Below, piece after piece: positions 23,321 through 33,298 of a stretch of DNA of 64,000 nt. The notes beneath the pieces are model-generated. The model was not told the DNA's origin and ran no database searches. It saw only the letters and a program-made list of their open reading frames with translations. This DNA comes from an uncultured Chlorobiaceae bacterium (lineage in GTDB: Bacteria; Bacteroidota; Chlorobiia; Chlorobiales; Chlorobiaceae). The DNA is taken from positions 1 through 64,000 of the forward strand of contig CAIJPS010000033.1 in assembly GCA_903822595.1 (NCBI GenBank), written 5' to 3'. The position numbers and the translations under genes are program-made. How positions within the stretch are numbered: position 1 is the stretch's first letter; the number at the start of each line of letters is the position of its first letter.

Positions 23321-23362
23321 AAACTATCTCTATTCAGAAGCTTAAGTTAACTTAAGCGACTA

Positions 23363-23938
23363 TTATTGGGAAACTGACTTAACCTGTGAAAAATCAAGCT
23401 CTGTCGGCGTACTGCGACCAAAAAAGCTTATCATAACCTTCACTTTCATTCTCTCTGTACACACTTCATGAACAACTCCGGTCAACGAACTGAACGGCCC
23501 GTCAATCACCTTGACTGAATCGCCGATCTTGAAAGGCGCCTCAAAAACAGAACGGTGCTCAATAGCACTCTCTGGCTCAAGAATCTTCTCAACCTCTTCA
23601 GGCCTCAAGGGAGTAGGTACATCATCAACACCAAGGAAACCCATGACAGAAGGAATATCAAGAATCAAATTCCTTGTCTGTTTGTCAAGAACTGCTTCGA
23701 TAAGCACATAACCCGGGAATGCGTTCTTTGTTAAACTTCTTTTTTTGCCGTTCTTAACCTCTACAAAACGCTCATAGGGGACATAGATCTGCAAGATCTT
23801 GTCGGCAAGACCACAACGAAGAACATCCGCATCAATAGCCTCTTTAACCTTGCGCTCATGGCCTGAATAAATCCTGAGTGCATACCAGCGTGCAACCGGA
23901 ACACCCTGATCATCCATATCCTTTTTTCTTGCGCTCAT
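23363..23938 (-). CDS. nusG: Transcription termination/antitermination factor NusG
   Basis: RNA polymerase cofactor that couples transcription, Rho and translation (191 aa). The N-terminal NGN domain holds RWYALRIYSGHERKVKEAI, and a KOW motif near the C-terminus is seen in FKIGDSVKVIDGPFSSLTG. It sits between secE and rplK as in most bacteria. Confidence 0.97.
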   Translation of the reverse strand: MSARKKDMDDQGVPVARWYALRIYSGHERKVKEAIDADVLRCGLADKILQIYVPYERFVEVKNGKKRSLTKNAFPGYVLIEAVLDKQTRNLILDIPSVMGFLGVDDVPTPLRPEEVEKILEPESAIEHRSVFEAPFKIGDSVKVIDGPFSSLTGVVHEVCTERMKVKVMISFFGRSTPTELDFSQVKSVSQ

Positions 23939-23961
23939 CGATTCAACCTTAACACTTTTTC

Positions 23962-24153
23962 TTACAATAACTTTCCCATAACGAAATTGATGACCCAGTC
24001 GACAAGAAACGTAAACAAGGCAAGAATTCCTGAAACCGTCAATACAACAATTGTCAAGTCCTTGATCTCTTCTTTACTCGGCCAGATAACTTTCCGCATC
24101 TCACTGATTACATCACGATAATACTGACCCGCTTTACCGATATATTTATTCAT
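23962..24153 (-). CDS. secE: Preprotein translocase subunit SecE
   Basis: Small essential subunit of the SecYEG channel (63 aa). It has the amphipathic segment ISEMRKVIWPSKEEIKDLT, diagnostic for SecE, then one membrane helix (TIVVLTVSGILALFTFLVDW). The frame is open further upstream to 24225, into the tRNA-Trp gene. The ATG at 24153 (MNKYIGKAGQYYRDV) gives the normal single-helix SecE and avoids the tRNA. Confidence 0.93.
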   Translation of the reverse strand: MNKYIGKAGQYYRDVISEMRKVIWPSKEEIKDLTIVVLTVSGILALFTFLVDWVINFVMGKLL

Positions 24154-24198
24154 GAATACAAGTGCGGAATAAACTACAGTGAAAATTTTTTCTGCGTG

Positions 24199-24271
24199 CA
24201 CGTCAGGAGGGAATCGAACCCCCAACCTGCGGTTTTGGAGACCGCTGCTCTACCAATTAAGCTACTGACGT
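24199..24271 (-). tRNA. tRNA-Trp (CCA)
   Basis: The minus strand folds as a complete cloverleaf: acceptor ACGTCAG/CTGACGT, anticodon stem-loop with CCA (GTCTCCAAAAC), T-loop GGTTCGATTCC and discriminator G. The 3' CCA is not encoded. It lies immediately before secE, the place where tRNA-Trp is found in many bacteria. Confidence 0.95.
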
Positions 24272-24293
24272 ATACTATCAATACCCCAAAACC

Positions 24294-24369
<76 letters not shown>

Positions 24370-24390
24370 CTGACTTGCAAAAAAAGACTG

Positions 24391-24472
24391 TGGGTAGGGG
24401 AGGATTCGAACCTCCGAAGACAGAGTCGACAGATTTACAGTCTGTTGCGTTTAACCACTTCGCTACCTACCC
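24391..24472 (-). tRNA. tRNA-Tyr (GTA)
   Basis: Class II tRNA with a long variable arm. Acceptor GGGTAGG/CCTACCC, anticodon loop CTGTAAA with GTA, T-loop GGTTCGAATCC, discriminator A. CCA not encoded. Confidence 0.95.
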
Positions 24473-24483
24473 ATAACATTCAG

Positions 24484-24556
24484 AGCTGGTGATGGGACTC
24501 GAACCCGCAACCTGCTGATTACAAATCAGCTGCTCTACCAATTGAGCTACACCAGC
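24484..24556 (-). tRNA. tRNA-Thr (TGT)
   Basis: Acceptor GCTGGTG/CACCAGC, anticodon stem-loop CTGATTTGTAATCAG with TGT, T-loop GGTTCGAGTCC, discriminator T. CCA not encoded. First gene of the tRNA-secE-nusG-rplKAJL-rpoBC block. Confidence 0.95.
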
Positions 24557-24581
24557 AGCTCACTCAAAAAACAGGGCTGGT

Positions 24582-24609
24582 AATATAATGACTGGTTTCG
24601 GATATTCAA
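24582..24609 (-). promoter_or_regulatory. Candidate promoter of the tRNA-secE-rpl-rpo block
   Basis: On the minus strand TTGAAT (24604-24609) and TATATT (24582-24587) are 16 bases apart, and transcription would begin about 20 bases before the first tRNA-Thr. The -10 box matches five of six consensus positions. Confidence 0.45.
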
Positions 24610-24628
24610 AGAAAAAAGAATTAATTCA

Positions 24629-25405
24629 TCAACTATCCTTTACCGCCGCAATAAAACGCGCAAGCCCAATCACGATTTTCCTCGAAACAAGCCTTTGTGA
24701 AAAGACCAAAACCCTGTCAATCAGGGTGGGATATACCCGCACACTGTTTTTCTTCAAGCCTTTCATTGCAGCTTTGACAACCACTCCGGTTTCCGAAATC
24801 GGAAGCCTGAGGTTTGCTCTATTATGACCCGCACGTTCAAAAAAGCCGGTATTGATAAAACCGGGACAAACTGCAACAACCTTTACCCCCTTTCCTTTCA
24901 GCTCTCCATAAAGCGCCTCGCTGAGCGTTACAACAAATGCCTTTGTTGCAGAATAGAGTCCAAGACCGGGAACTCCCTGAAGAGCTCCAAGAGAGGCTAT
25001 ATTGATAATGCATCCCCCTCTTCTTGCGACCATATCCGGCAATAAAAGACGGGTAAGGCGAGCCATTGCCATCATATTAACCATCATGATCTCTTCAAGC
25101 TTTCCAGTAGGAATGTCATCGAAATCACCTGCATGAGACAACCCGGCACAATTGACAAGGAAATCAACACCAACATGCTGTTTGCGACAGAATTCATAAA
25201 TCCGGGTCGGACTTTCTGCATCACTCAAGTCCTCGACACAAACCCTCACCGTAACCCCGCTCTCCAACCGAAGCTCTTCAGCCAAGGCCTTCAATCTGTC
25301 ACCAGAACGGGCAACAAGGATAAGGTGCTGGCCTCTACGGGCACATTCCCGCGCAAAAGCCTCTCCGATCCCCATAGAGGCCCCTGTTATCAGGGTAAAC
25401 CGCAT
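24629..25405 (-). CDS. Short-chain dehydrogenase/reductase
   Basis: NAD(P)-dependent oxidoreductase of the classical SDR type (258 aa). TGASMGIGEAFAREC is the cofactor-binding TGxxxGxG loop, NCAG follows strand 4, and serine plus YSATKAF give the catalytic Ser-Tyr-Lys set. The C-terminal ~60 residues are basic and hydrophobic. The substrate cannot be predicted. Its first 16 bases overlap the end of ispG, so the two are probably co-transcribed. Confidence 0.85.
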   Translation of the reverse strand: MRFTLITGASMGIGEAFARECARRGQHLILVARSGDRLKALAEELRLESGVTVRVCVEDLSDAESPTRIYEFCRKQHVGVDFLVNCAGLSHAGDFDDIPTGKLEEIMMVNMMAMARLTRLLLPDMVARRGGCIINIASLGALQGVPGLGLYSATKAFVVTLSEALYGELKGKGVKVVAVCPGFINTGFFERAGHNRANLRLPISETGVVVKAAMKGLKKNSVRVYPTLIDRVLVFSQRLVSRKIVIGLARFIAAVKDS

Positions 25406-27453
25406 GGCGGATCAACCCATTTACCCCGTTCTCTGATAAGATCTATGAGCCGATTGACCGCATCAAGCTCTGAAATATTTTCTTCAACGCACTCCCTTCC
25501 AACATAGAGACTGATTCGGTTTTTTCCAGCACCGACATAACCGAAATCAGCATCGGCCATCTCACCGGGGCCATTAACGATACAACCCATAATACCAATC
25601 TTCAGCCCCTTAAGATGCACCGTTCTCTGCTTGATGGCCGCTGTGGCCTTTTCCAGCTCGAAATAGGTTCTGCCACAGCCGGGACAGGAGATAAATTCTG
25701 TTTTTGACATTCTGACTCTTGCACCCTGAAGAATGTTGAATGCCAGATGGACTTCATCATCCACAGAAAGTCTGGTATGAAACGCAAGCATGTCACCAAT
25801 ACCATCGCAGAAAAGCGTCCCCGTCTGCACTGCACTTTCAATCAGCGTCTCAAGCCTGTCAGAAGACTCTTTTCTGAAACGGACAAGAAGAGGGTAATCG
25901 AGAACATGATGGTTGAATGCCTGGACAAGTCTGCGATAAACAAAAACAAGATCGCTTGATATAACAGAAAAAATGAGTCGTTGTACACCTCGATTGCGTA
26001 ACTTTTCTGCAAAATGGGCAAGGACCTGTGCAGGAACAGCGCCTCCAGCACCTTCATGGATAAAGCATAACTCAACAACCGCACGCCGCTCCTGGTCAAG
26101 AAAATGCAAAAACTCCTCTCCAAGCCTCTCCCCCTCAACAATATCAAACCTGACTTTTGAAACCCTGTCGAGCAAAAGGGCAAAAAGTGCCACATCGGCT
26201 GTCGAGGCAACAAGAAAGCTGGCAGCATCGCCAAGCTTGCCAAGAAGATCATCAAGTGCTTCAAGATCTCCGACGCTGTCGACGCGAACAGAAACGAACT
26301 CGGAACGGATCGCATCCTGAGGCTTGTCTGAAGCAAGCCTCAGCAGAACCTCTTCAAAAACAGCATGACCCTCCGAGAGCTGAGTATGCGCTTCAGTTTC
26401 AACTCTCGGAAGATTGTTTCCACCAACCATCATGCCTGCAATTGCAATCTGACGGGATACCCGGCGCTGGTAACTGAAGGGATTGAAGGGAGGCAGTTCC
26501 TGCGATGACAGATGATGATGCGACTGCTTATTGCGGCTTTCAATAACATGCTTCAGCGGAAGAGCACCTTTCTCGCCTTTAACAAGATGGAAGTCGTTAT
26601 ACTTTTTGACAAGAGCAAAACCGACAGGCACCTCGTTAACAGGATCCTCTGTCAGGGAAACCCTGATAGTATCACCAAGACCGTCCTCAAGAAGCGCTCC
26701 TATACCCATAGCCGATTTAACACGTCCCTCATCGCCATCTCCAGCCTCGGTTACCCCGAGATGTAACGGATAGGGATAACGAAGCTCTGCATCGGCCTTC
26801 TCGACAAGCAACCGATACGCCTGGATCATCACCCGGACATTGGATGATTTCATTGAAAACAGAGTATCGTAATACCCCATCTCCTCACTGATCCGGGCAA
26901 ACTCCAGAGCAGCTTCAACCATACCTTCCGCCGAATTCCCGTAGCGACTGACAACACGATCTGACAAAGAGCCATGATTGGTGCCGATTCTCATGGAAAC
27001 TCCAAATTGACGTGCCTTCTCGACCAAAGGAGCAAATTCCAGCCGAACATGCTCCATTTCCTTCAGATACTCCTCTTCCGAGTACTCATTGTTTGAAAAC
27101 TTCTGACTCGTAGCATAATTGCCCGGATTGATGCGGATGTTTTCAACAAATTCAACAGCCTTGAGCGCTGCGCGGGCAGAAAAATGGATGTCGGCAACAA
27201 GCGGAGTATCAATTCCGTCACGACGAAGCTGATCTCTGATGTTGCGAAGATTTTCAGCATCCCGCTCGGTCGGTACGGTTAACCGGATGATTTCACAACC
27301 CGCTTCATAGAGCCGTCTGCACTGTAAAACCGTTGCCGGGGTATCCATCGTGTGCGTATTGGTCATGGACTCCACTCTGATCGGCTGGTACCCTCCCAAT
27401 GCGAGGTTTCCAAAAACTACTTCACGAGTTAATCGACGTCGGTACTGGTACAT
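25390..27453 (-). CDS. ispG: 4-hydroxy-3-methylbut-2-en-1-yl diphosphate synthase (large, insert-containing form)
   Basis: Penultimate step of the MEP isoprenoid pathway, needed for quinones, carotenoids and the chlorophyll tail. The N-terminal TIM-barrel is in residues ~1-300 (PIRVESMTNTHTMDT, VADIHFSARAALKA, NPGNYA). The C-terminal [4Fe-4S] domain has cysteines in ISCPGCGRTYFELE and MGCIVNGPGEMADADFGYVG. At 687 aa it is far longer than the ~370-aa E. coli type because ~250 residues lie between these parts. That three-part form is known from plants and from Chlorobi/Bacteroidetes. The enzyme takes electrons through its cluster, and ferredoxin is a plausible donor here. Confidence 0.95.
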   Translation of the reverse strand: MYQYRRRLTREVVFGNLALGGYQPIRVESMTNTHTMDTPATVLQCRRLYEAGCEIIRLTVPTERDAENLRNIRDQLRRDGIDTPLVADIHFSARAALKAVEFVENIRINPGNYATSQKFSNNEYSEEEYLKEMEHVRLEFAPLVEKARQFGVSMRIGTNHGSLSDRVVSRYGNSAEGMVEAALEFARISEEMGYYDTLFSMKSSNVRVMIQAYRLLVEKADAELRYPYPLHLGVTEAGDGDEGRVKSAMGIGALLEDGLGDTIRVSLTEDPVNEVPVGFALVKKYNDFHLVKGEKGALPLKHVIESRNKQSHHHLSSQELPPFNPFSYQRRVSRQIAIAGMMVGGNNLPRVETEAHTQLSEGHAVFEEVLLRLASDKPQDAIRSEFVSVRVDSVGDLEALDDLLGKLGDAASFLVASTADVALFALLLDRVSKVRFDIVEGERLGEEFLHFLDQERRAVVELCFIHEGAGGAVPAQVLAHFAEKLRNRGVQRLIFSVISSDLVFVYRRLVQAFNHHVLDYPLLVRFRKESSDRLETLIESAVQTGTLFCDGIGDMLAFHTRLSVDDEVHLAFNILQGARVRMSKTEFISCPGCGRTYFELEKATAAIKQRTVHLKGLKIGIMGCIVNGPGEMADADFGYVGAGKNRISLYVGRECVEENISELDAVNRLIDLIRERGKWVDPPCGLP

Positions 27454-27480
27454 GAGATTGTAGAACAGTTACATGAAAAA

Positions 27481-27789
27481 TTACTTCGCTCTGATGATAA
27501 ACAGGGTTTCACCCGGTTTTCGAAAATTATATCTCTCCCTGGCAGCCTTTTCAATACTGTCAGGTTCCAGGGCATACCTGAGACGCCGTTCGTTATCAAT
27601 AATTTTCTTCTGCTCGACTTTCTGCCGATCAAGAAGCATGCGATACTCAGACTCCATGCGGAGACGTTTTACAATACCGTAATCATCGAAAAGCATCCAG
27701 AAGACAAACAAGACAAAGGCAACCCTGAAAAAGAATTTTTTAGGATTGGAACGAAAATACTCCCAGATTCTTTTGATCATCTTTTCCAC
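27481..27789 (-). CDS. Septum formation initiator family protein (FtsB/DivIC-like)
   Basis: Small bitopic division protein (102 aa). A short basic cytoplasmic N-terminus (IKRIWEYFRSNPKKFFFR) is followed by one membrane helix (VAFVLFVFWMLF), a coiled-coil segment rich in Glu/Arg/Lys, and the family's C-terminal PDSIEKAARERYNFRKPGE. It lies downstream of eno after a terminator, the same pairing (eno-ftsB) as in many bacteria. Confidence 0.85.
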   Translation of the reverse strand: MEKMIKRIWEYFRSNPKKFFFRVAFVLFVFWMLFDDYGIVKRLRMESEYRMLLDRQKVEQKKIIDNERRLRYALEPDSIEKAARERYNFRKPGETLFIIRAK

Positions 27790-27839
27790 ACATCAAAACG
27801 CTTTTTGTTTGCCAAGTGCTACCGGAGTAACAAAGGAGG

Positions 27840-27880
27840 GTGAAAAGGCAAAGGGAACCCATTTTGGTAACGGGTTCCCT
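27840..27880 (-). terminator. Intrinsic terminator after eno
   Basis: AGGGAACCC and GGGTTCCCT (27852-27860/27872-27880) form a perfect 9-bp stem. The minus strand then runs into a T-rich tract. Confidence 0.75.
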
Positions 27881-27890
27881 GCTGAGTTCT

Positions 27891-29216
<1,326 letters not shown>

Positions 29217-29425
29217 TTATGGTTGTTACTTGCTTTTTATGCATAAGGACGCAAAAGAATCGCCTCCCCCTGAAGACACTCGAAAATATATCTTTTTTTC
29301 CTGACCATTTCATTGTTCCTGCGACAGCAAATAATACTTTTTTTTGTTTATTCTATATCAGGCTGTTTTGCTCCAATGGAGCCTGCTGCCCTTATTTCGT
29401 CATCAGTCAAAAAAGGAGTCCCGCC

Positions 29426-31498
29426 ATGCAAGCCGTACAACCGGACCAATTGCGAAACATTGTCATTACAGGTCATGCCGGAAGCGGCAAGACCATTCTC
29501 GCCGAATCACTTGCCCTGACGATGGGTGTCATAACCCGACTCGGCACTATTGATGAAGGAAACACCCTCTCCGATTATTCGGTTGATGAGATTCAAAGAA
29601 AACACAGCCTGAACACCAGCCTCATCAACGGATTCTGGAACGAACGCAAAATAAATATTATCGACACACCCGGCCTGCTTGATTTTCACGGAGATGTCAA
29701 ATCAGCCATGCGGGTTGCTGATACCGTTCTGATTGCCGTCAATACCGCATCAGGCGTTGAGGTAGGCACTGACACCATCTGGGAGTATACCAAGGAGTAC
29801 TACAAGCCAACCCTCTTTATTTTGACCAAGCTCGATGCCGATCGAACGAACTTCAACGCCACCATACAGGCACTCCAGGATCATTTCGGCCATCTGGTAA
29901 CTCCGATACAGTTTCCCGCTGATGAGGGTCTGGGGCATCACACGCTTATTGATGTCCTTCTGATGAAACAGCTTGAGTTCAACCCCGACAAAACCGGAGG
30001 CATGACCACCTCCGACATTCCAGTGCACCATCTGAAGCGGGCGGAAGAGCTTCATCAGCAACTGGTCGAGGCAATTGCCGAAACAGATGAAGAGCTCATG
30101 AACCGATTTTTCGAAGTAGGCACCCTTACTGAGGAGGAACTGAGAACAGGAATCAAATCAGCACTGGTTACCAGAACATTTTTCCCTGTTTTCTGCACCT
30201 CGCCACTGCACCTGATCGGCTCAGAGAGGCTGCTGAACGTCATCGTCAACCTCTGTCCCTCACCAATTGAACGAGGACCGGAACATGCAATCTGTACGAT
30301 AGATGAAACCAAAAGCCTGATTCAACCCAACCCTGAAGGGCCGACCATCGCTTTTATTTTCAAAACAATGTCCGAACCCCGTGTCGGTGAAATCTCCTAC
30401 CTCAGAGTATATTCAGGCCACATCGAAACAGGCCACGAATTGATTGATGTCCAGACCGGACAGCTTGAAAAACTTGGCCAGGTCTACACCATTCTCGGCC
30501 AGAAAAAAAGCCCCATTGACAAGCTGCTTGCCGGAGATATTGGCATGGTCGTCAAGCTGAAAGATGCACACACCAACGATACTCTTGCAGACAAGGGAAC
30601 AAGTTGCCGGATCAGCCCTATTATTTTTCCCTTACCCATGCTGGCTACCGCTATTATTCCCGTTACCCAGGGTGATGAAGAAAAAATCTCTGCAGGCCTG
30701 CATCACCTGCACGAAGAAGATCCAAGCTTTACCATAGAACACGATGTTGAGTTCAACCAGACCATTCTGAAAACCCTTGGTGAAACCCATCTTGATACCA
30801 TTATTTCCCGGCTGCAGACGAAATTCAATGTCAAGGTCGATATAGCGCCTATTAGAATTCCCTACCGGGAAACCATCCGGATACCATCATCCGCACAAGG
30901 TAAATATAAAAAACAGTCAGGCGGAAAAGGACAGTATGGTGATGTCTGGGTAAAGCTTGAGCCTCTTGCGAGAGACACCGGATTTGAATTCTCGAGCGAA
31001 GTTGTCGGCGGCGTTGTACCAACCAGATATCTTCCAGCAGTTGAAAAAGGGCTTCGGGAAGCAATCACAAATGGCATTCTGGCGGGCTATCCCGTTATCG
31101 ATCTCAAAGCCATTGCATACGACGGCTCATTCCATCCTGTGGACAGCTCTGAATTTGCCTTTAAAATCGCCGCAAGCATGGCCTTCAAAAATGCTTTTGA
31201 ACATGCGAAACCGTTTCTCCTTGAACCGATTTATGCCGTGAATGTTCTTGCTCCGGAACAGTATACCGGAGAAATCGTTGGCGATATTTCAAGCAAACGG
31301 GGTAAAATTCTTGGCATGGATTCGGACGTAAGGATGCAGACTATCCATGCACTCATGCCACAAGCCTCGCTGACAACATTCCATCACGCACTGACACGAC
31401 TGACCCAGAGCCGGGCAAGATACTCCTACAATTTCAGCCATTACGAAGAAGCACCACCTGATATTGCCCAGCAACTTATCGCTGAAAAGAAATCATAA
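29426..31498 (+). CDS. Elongation factor G-like GTPase (EF-G2/FusA2 type)
   Basis: Translational GTPase with all five EF-G domains (690 aa). G1 is GHAGSGKT, G3 DTPGLLDFHGD, and G4 reads TKLD instead of the NKxD of true EF-G. Domain IV has GKGQYGDVW, and the C-terminus has LGMDSDVRMQTIHALMPQA. The ATG at 29426 is chosen because AAGGAG stands 7 bases before it, although the frame is open from 29219. The family (EF-G paralogues such as mycobacterial FusA2 and Thermus EF-G-2) has no settled function. The regular fusA is not in the window. Confidence 0.9.
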   Translation: MQAVQPDQLRNIVITGHAGSGKTILAESLALTMGVITRLGTIDEGNTLSDYSVDEIQRKHSLNTSLINGFWNERKINIIDTPGLLDFHGDVKSAMRVADTVLIAVNTASGVEVGTDTIWEYTKEYYKPTLFILTKLDADRTNFNATIQALQDHFGHLVTPIQFPADEGLGHHTLIDVLLMKQLEFNPDKTGGMTTSDIPVHHLKRAEELHQQLVEAIAETDEELMNRFFEVGTLTEEELRTGIKSALVTRTFFPVFCTSPLHLIGSERLLNVIVNLCPSPIERGPEHAICTIDETKSLIQPNPEGPTIAFIFKTMSEPRVGEISYLRVYSGHIETGHELIDVQTGQLEKLGQVYTILGQKKSPIDKLLAGDIGMVVKLKDAHTNDTLADKGTSCRISPIIFPLPMLATAIIPVTQGDEEKISAGLHHLHEEDPSFTIEHDVEFNQTILKTLGETHLDTIISRLQTKFNVKVDIAPIRIPYRETIRIPSSAQGKYKKQSGGKGQYGDVWVKLEPLARDTGFEFSSEVVGGVVPTRYLPAVEKGLREAITNGILAGYPVIDLKAIAYDGSFHPVDSSEFAFKIAASMAFKNAFEHAKPFLLEPIYAVNVLAPEQYTGEIVGDISSKRGKILGMDSDVRMQTIHALMPQASLTTFHHALTRLTQSRARYSYNFSHYEEAPPDIAQQLIAEKKS

Positions 31499-31514
31499 CT
31501 TTCGACAAATGATG

Positions 31515-31544
31515 AAAAGCCCCGAACCAAAACGGGGCTTTTTC
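31515..31544 (+). terminator. Intrinsic terminator after the EF-G-like gene
   Basis: AAGCCCCG (31517-31524) pairs with CGGGGCTT (31533-31540) and a T-run follows. Confidence 0.85.
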
Positions 31545-31569
31545 TCTATGTGACCGGCAGGCCCGAAGT

Positions 31570-31594
31570 GGGCAACCGTGAGGGTTGCCCCTAC
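31570..31594. repeat. Dispersed GGGCAACC short repeat, copy 3
   Basis: GGGCAACCGTGAGGGTTGCC plus CCTAC: the arms GGCAACC and GGTTGCC pair perfectly around a short loop. Same family as 1381-1406 and 1460-1485, 30 kb away. Its last four bases overlap the stop end of the glycosyltransferase gene. Confidence 0.65.
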
Positions 31595-32385
31595 AGGAGA
31601 CCAAAAACCGACTTTATTTTAAGCCACCAGACCATCCAGATCGCCTCACGAATATTCTGTTTGGTCATTTTCGACTTCCCAACCGTACGGTCAACAAAAA
31701 CAATAGGAATTTCCTTGATGACAAACCCTTTTTTCCATACCCTGAAGTTCATTTCAATCTGAAATGAATACCCTTGGGAACTTATCTTTTGAAGGTCAAG
31801 TGCACGCAACACCTCTGAGCTGAAACATTTAAAACCGCTTGTTGGATCATCCACAGGCATTCCGGTAACAACCCGAGTATAGATGCTTGCCATTTTGGAA
31901 AGCATTAACCTGCCAAGCGGCCAGTTTACAACATTAATGGTATTATTCATATATCGAGACCCGATAACCAGATCCGAGTCACTCATGGCATCAAAAAGAC
32001 GATGTACCACTGCAGGGTCATGCGAATAATCGGCATCCATCTCTACAATATAGCGGTAACCCTTCTGCATGGCATACCGGAATCCGGTAATATATGCCGT
32101 ACCAAGCCCCAACTTTCGCTCACGTGTAATCAGATAAATCCCGCTTGTCTCATGCTGCATTGAGCGAACAATATCGGCAGTTCCATCAGGGGAGTTATCA
32201 TCAATAACAAGAATATCAACCGTAGAGGAATAAAGCTCTCTAAGGTCAACGAGCAACCTGCCAATATTATCAGCTTCGTTGAAGGTTGGTATGATGACAA
32301 GAGCTGGTCTTGCAGACACTCTATCATCACAGGAATAAAGGCGAGGATTTTTCGATATGGCGTTGTTTTGATTGGACATGGGCAT
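31591..32385 (-). CDS. GT2 glycosyltransferase, polyprenol-phosphate mannose synthase type
   Basis: Transfers a sugar, probably mannose or glucose from its nucleotide form, to polyprenyl phosphate at the membrane (264 aa). Family-A fold with VIIPTFNEADNIGRLL at the N-terminus, VIDDNSPDGTADI, the DxD-like EMDADYSHDP and FVDRTVGKSKM near the C-terminus. No C-terminal membrane helices follow, so it is the short single-domain form. Two starts (M1, M3) are possible. It lies 75 bases downstream of pscB, with a weak terminator between. Confidence 0.85.
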   Translation of the reverse strand: MPMSNQNNAISKNPRLYSCDDRVSARPALVIIPTFNEADNIGRLLVDLRELYSSTVDILVIDDNSPDGTADIVRSMQHETSGIYLITRERKLGLGTAYITGFRYAMQKGYRYIVEMDADYSHDPAVVHRLFDAMSDSDLVIGSRYMNNTINVVNWPLGRLMLSKMASIYTRVVTGMPVDDPTSGFKCFSSEVLRALDLQKISSQGYSFQIEMNFRVWKKGFVIKEIPIVFVDRTVGKSKMTKQNIREAIWMVWWLKIKSVFGLL

Positions 32386-32395
32386 TGATAATCTT

Positions 32396-32435
32396 CAAAA
32401 AAAAAGCACCGCCCACAAGAAGCAATGCTTTTTTT
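32396..32435 (-). terminator. Probable terminator after pscB
   Basis: On the minus strand AAAAAGCA and TGCTTTTT arms enclose a ~17-base loop, and the outgoing strand ends in a T-run. The stem is A/T-rich, so its strength is uncertain. Confidence 0.5.
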
Positions 32436-32460
32436 AAACTATGGACAAAACTTGACCCTC

Positions 32461-33207
32461 TTACCGTGCTTCCCTGTGAAATCTGTGCAGAAAACGCAGG
32501 TCAAAATCAAGTCTTTCCGGTGGAGTATAGGTAAAATCAAGCACTTGACCGTCAGGTAACACTTCGATAAGTGCCCCCGCCGGGCATTCGTCTGATGAAA
32601 AACAGGCCGAACAAGAAATACAGGCATCCTGGTCGATGTAAGCCCTGAAACCACCCTCCTGAACATCTCCGTAAAGCTTGTATCCAATAGCTTTTACTTT
32701 CGGCGGACACTTGTCAAGACAGAGACCACAACCCACACAAAGATTTTCAAGGATAAAATAGTGCGATTTCTCTCTCGGTGCTGCTTTTTTCAAAACAGGC
32801 TGACTGGCTGTTGCTTCGACAGGTGCAGCCTTTGGTGGCTGGGCTCCTTTTGCGGCTGGTGCTGCCAGCTTTGCGCCAGGAACCGGCTTCGCTCCTGCGG
32901 CAGGCTTTACACCCGGTGCAGGTTTCGCTCCACCTGCGGCCGGTTTTGGAGCAGGTGCAGGTTTTGCTGTTGGAGCTGGTTTCGCTGCCGGTTTCTGATA
33001 CGGGAAGGCAGACTCCTGAGGCTGACCGCTTCTTCCGAGATTTACATTAAGTGATTCCATGCGGAGCTTGCCACTTTGTTTCTGGGGCAGCTCATTTGGT
33101 TTTGCCTTGACCTGCTTTGCTGCCGGAGCCGAAGCTTTTGGCGCTGCAGGCTGACCCTTTGCAGCAGGCGGTGATGATATATCTGGCTTTTGTACAGGAT
33201 CGGCCAT
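32461..33207 (-). CDS. pscB: P840 photosynthetic reaction centre iron-sulfur protein PscB (FA/FB)
   Basis: Carries the two terminal [4Fe-4S] clusters that accept electrons from FX of PscA and pass them to soluble ferredoxin. The last ~100 residues hold the clusters: CVGCGLCLDKCPP and CISCSACFSSDECP, the second with an insertion before its last cysteine. The first ~140 residues are a low-complexity tail of Ala, Pro and Lys with repeated KPAP-like units, a known trait of PscB, probably a flexible anchor on the membrane surface. AGGAGG stands a few bases before the ATG. Transcribed with pscA, whose stop is 91 bases upstream. Confidence 0.95.
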   Translation of the reverse strand: MADPVQKPDISSPPAAKGQPAAPKASAPAAKQVKAKPNELPQKQSGKLRMESLNVNLGRSGQPQESAFPYQKPAAKPAPTAKPAPAPKPAAGGAKPAPGVKPAAGAKPVPGAKLAAPAAKGAQPPKAAPVEATASQPVLKKAAPREKSHYFILENLCVGCGLCLDKCPPKVKAIGYKLYGDVQEGGFRAYIDQDACISCSACFSSDECPAGALIEVLPDGQVLDFTYTPPERLDFDLRFLHRFHREAR

Positions 33208-33298
33208 AAAAACCCTCCTCTTTAATTACATGAAAAACATTTGATACAAAAGACCATTGCCGAAAAGATGTTGACACCCTTCCGGCAATGATGTGAAA

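Noticed and set aside
24154-24225. N-terminal extension of SecE
   Set aside because: It would be translated from the 3' part of tRNA-Trp; the ATG at 24153 gives the normal protein.
32767-33050. CRISPR or tandem repeat array in the repetitive region of pscB
   Set aside because: The repetition comes from Ala/Pro/Lys-rich codons of the PscB tail; there are no constant repeats with unique spacers. No CRISPR array is seen in the window.
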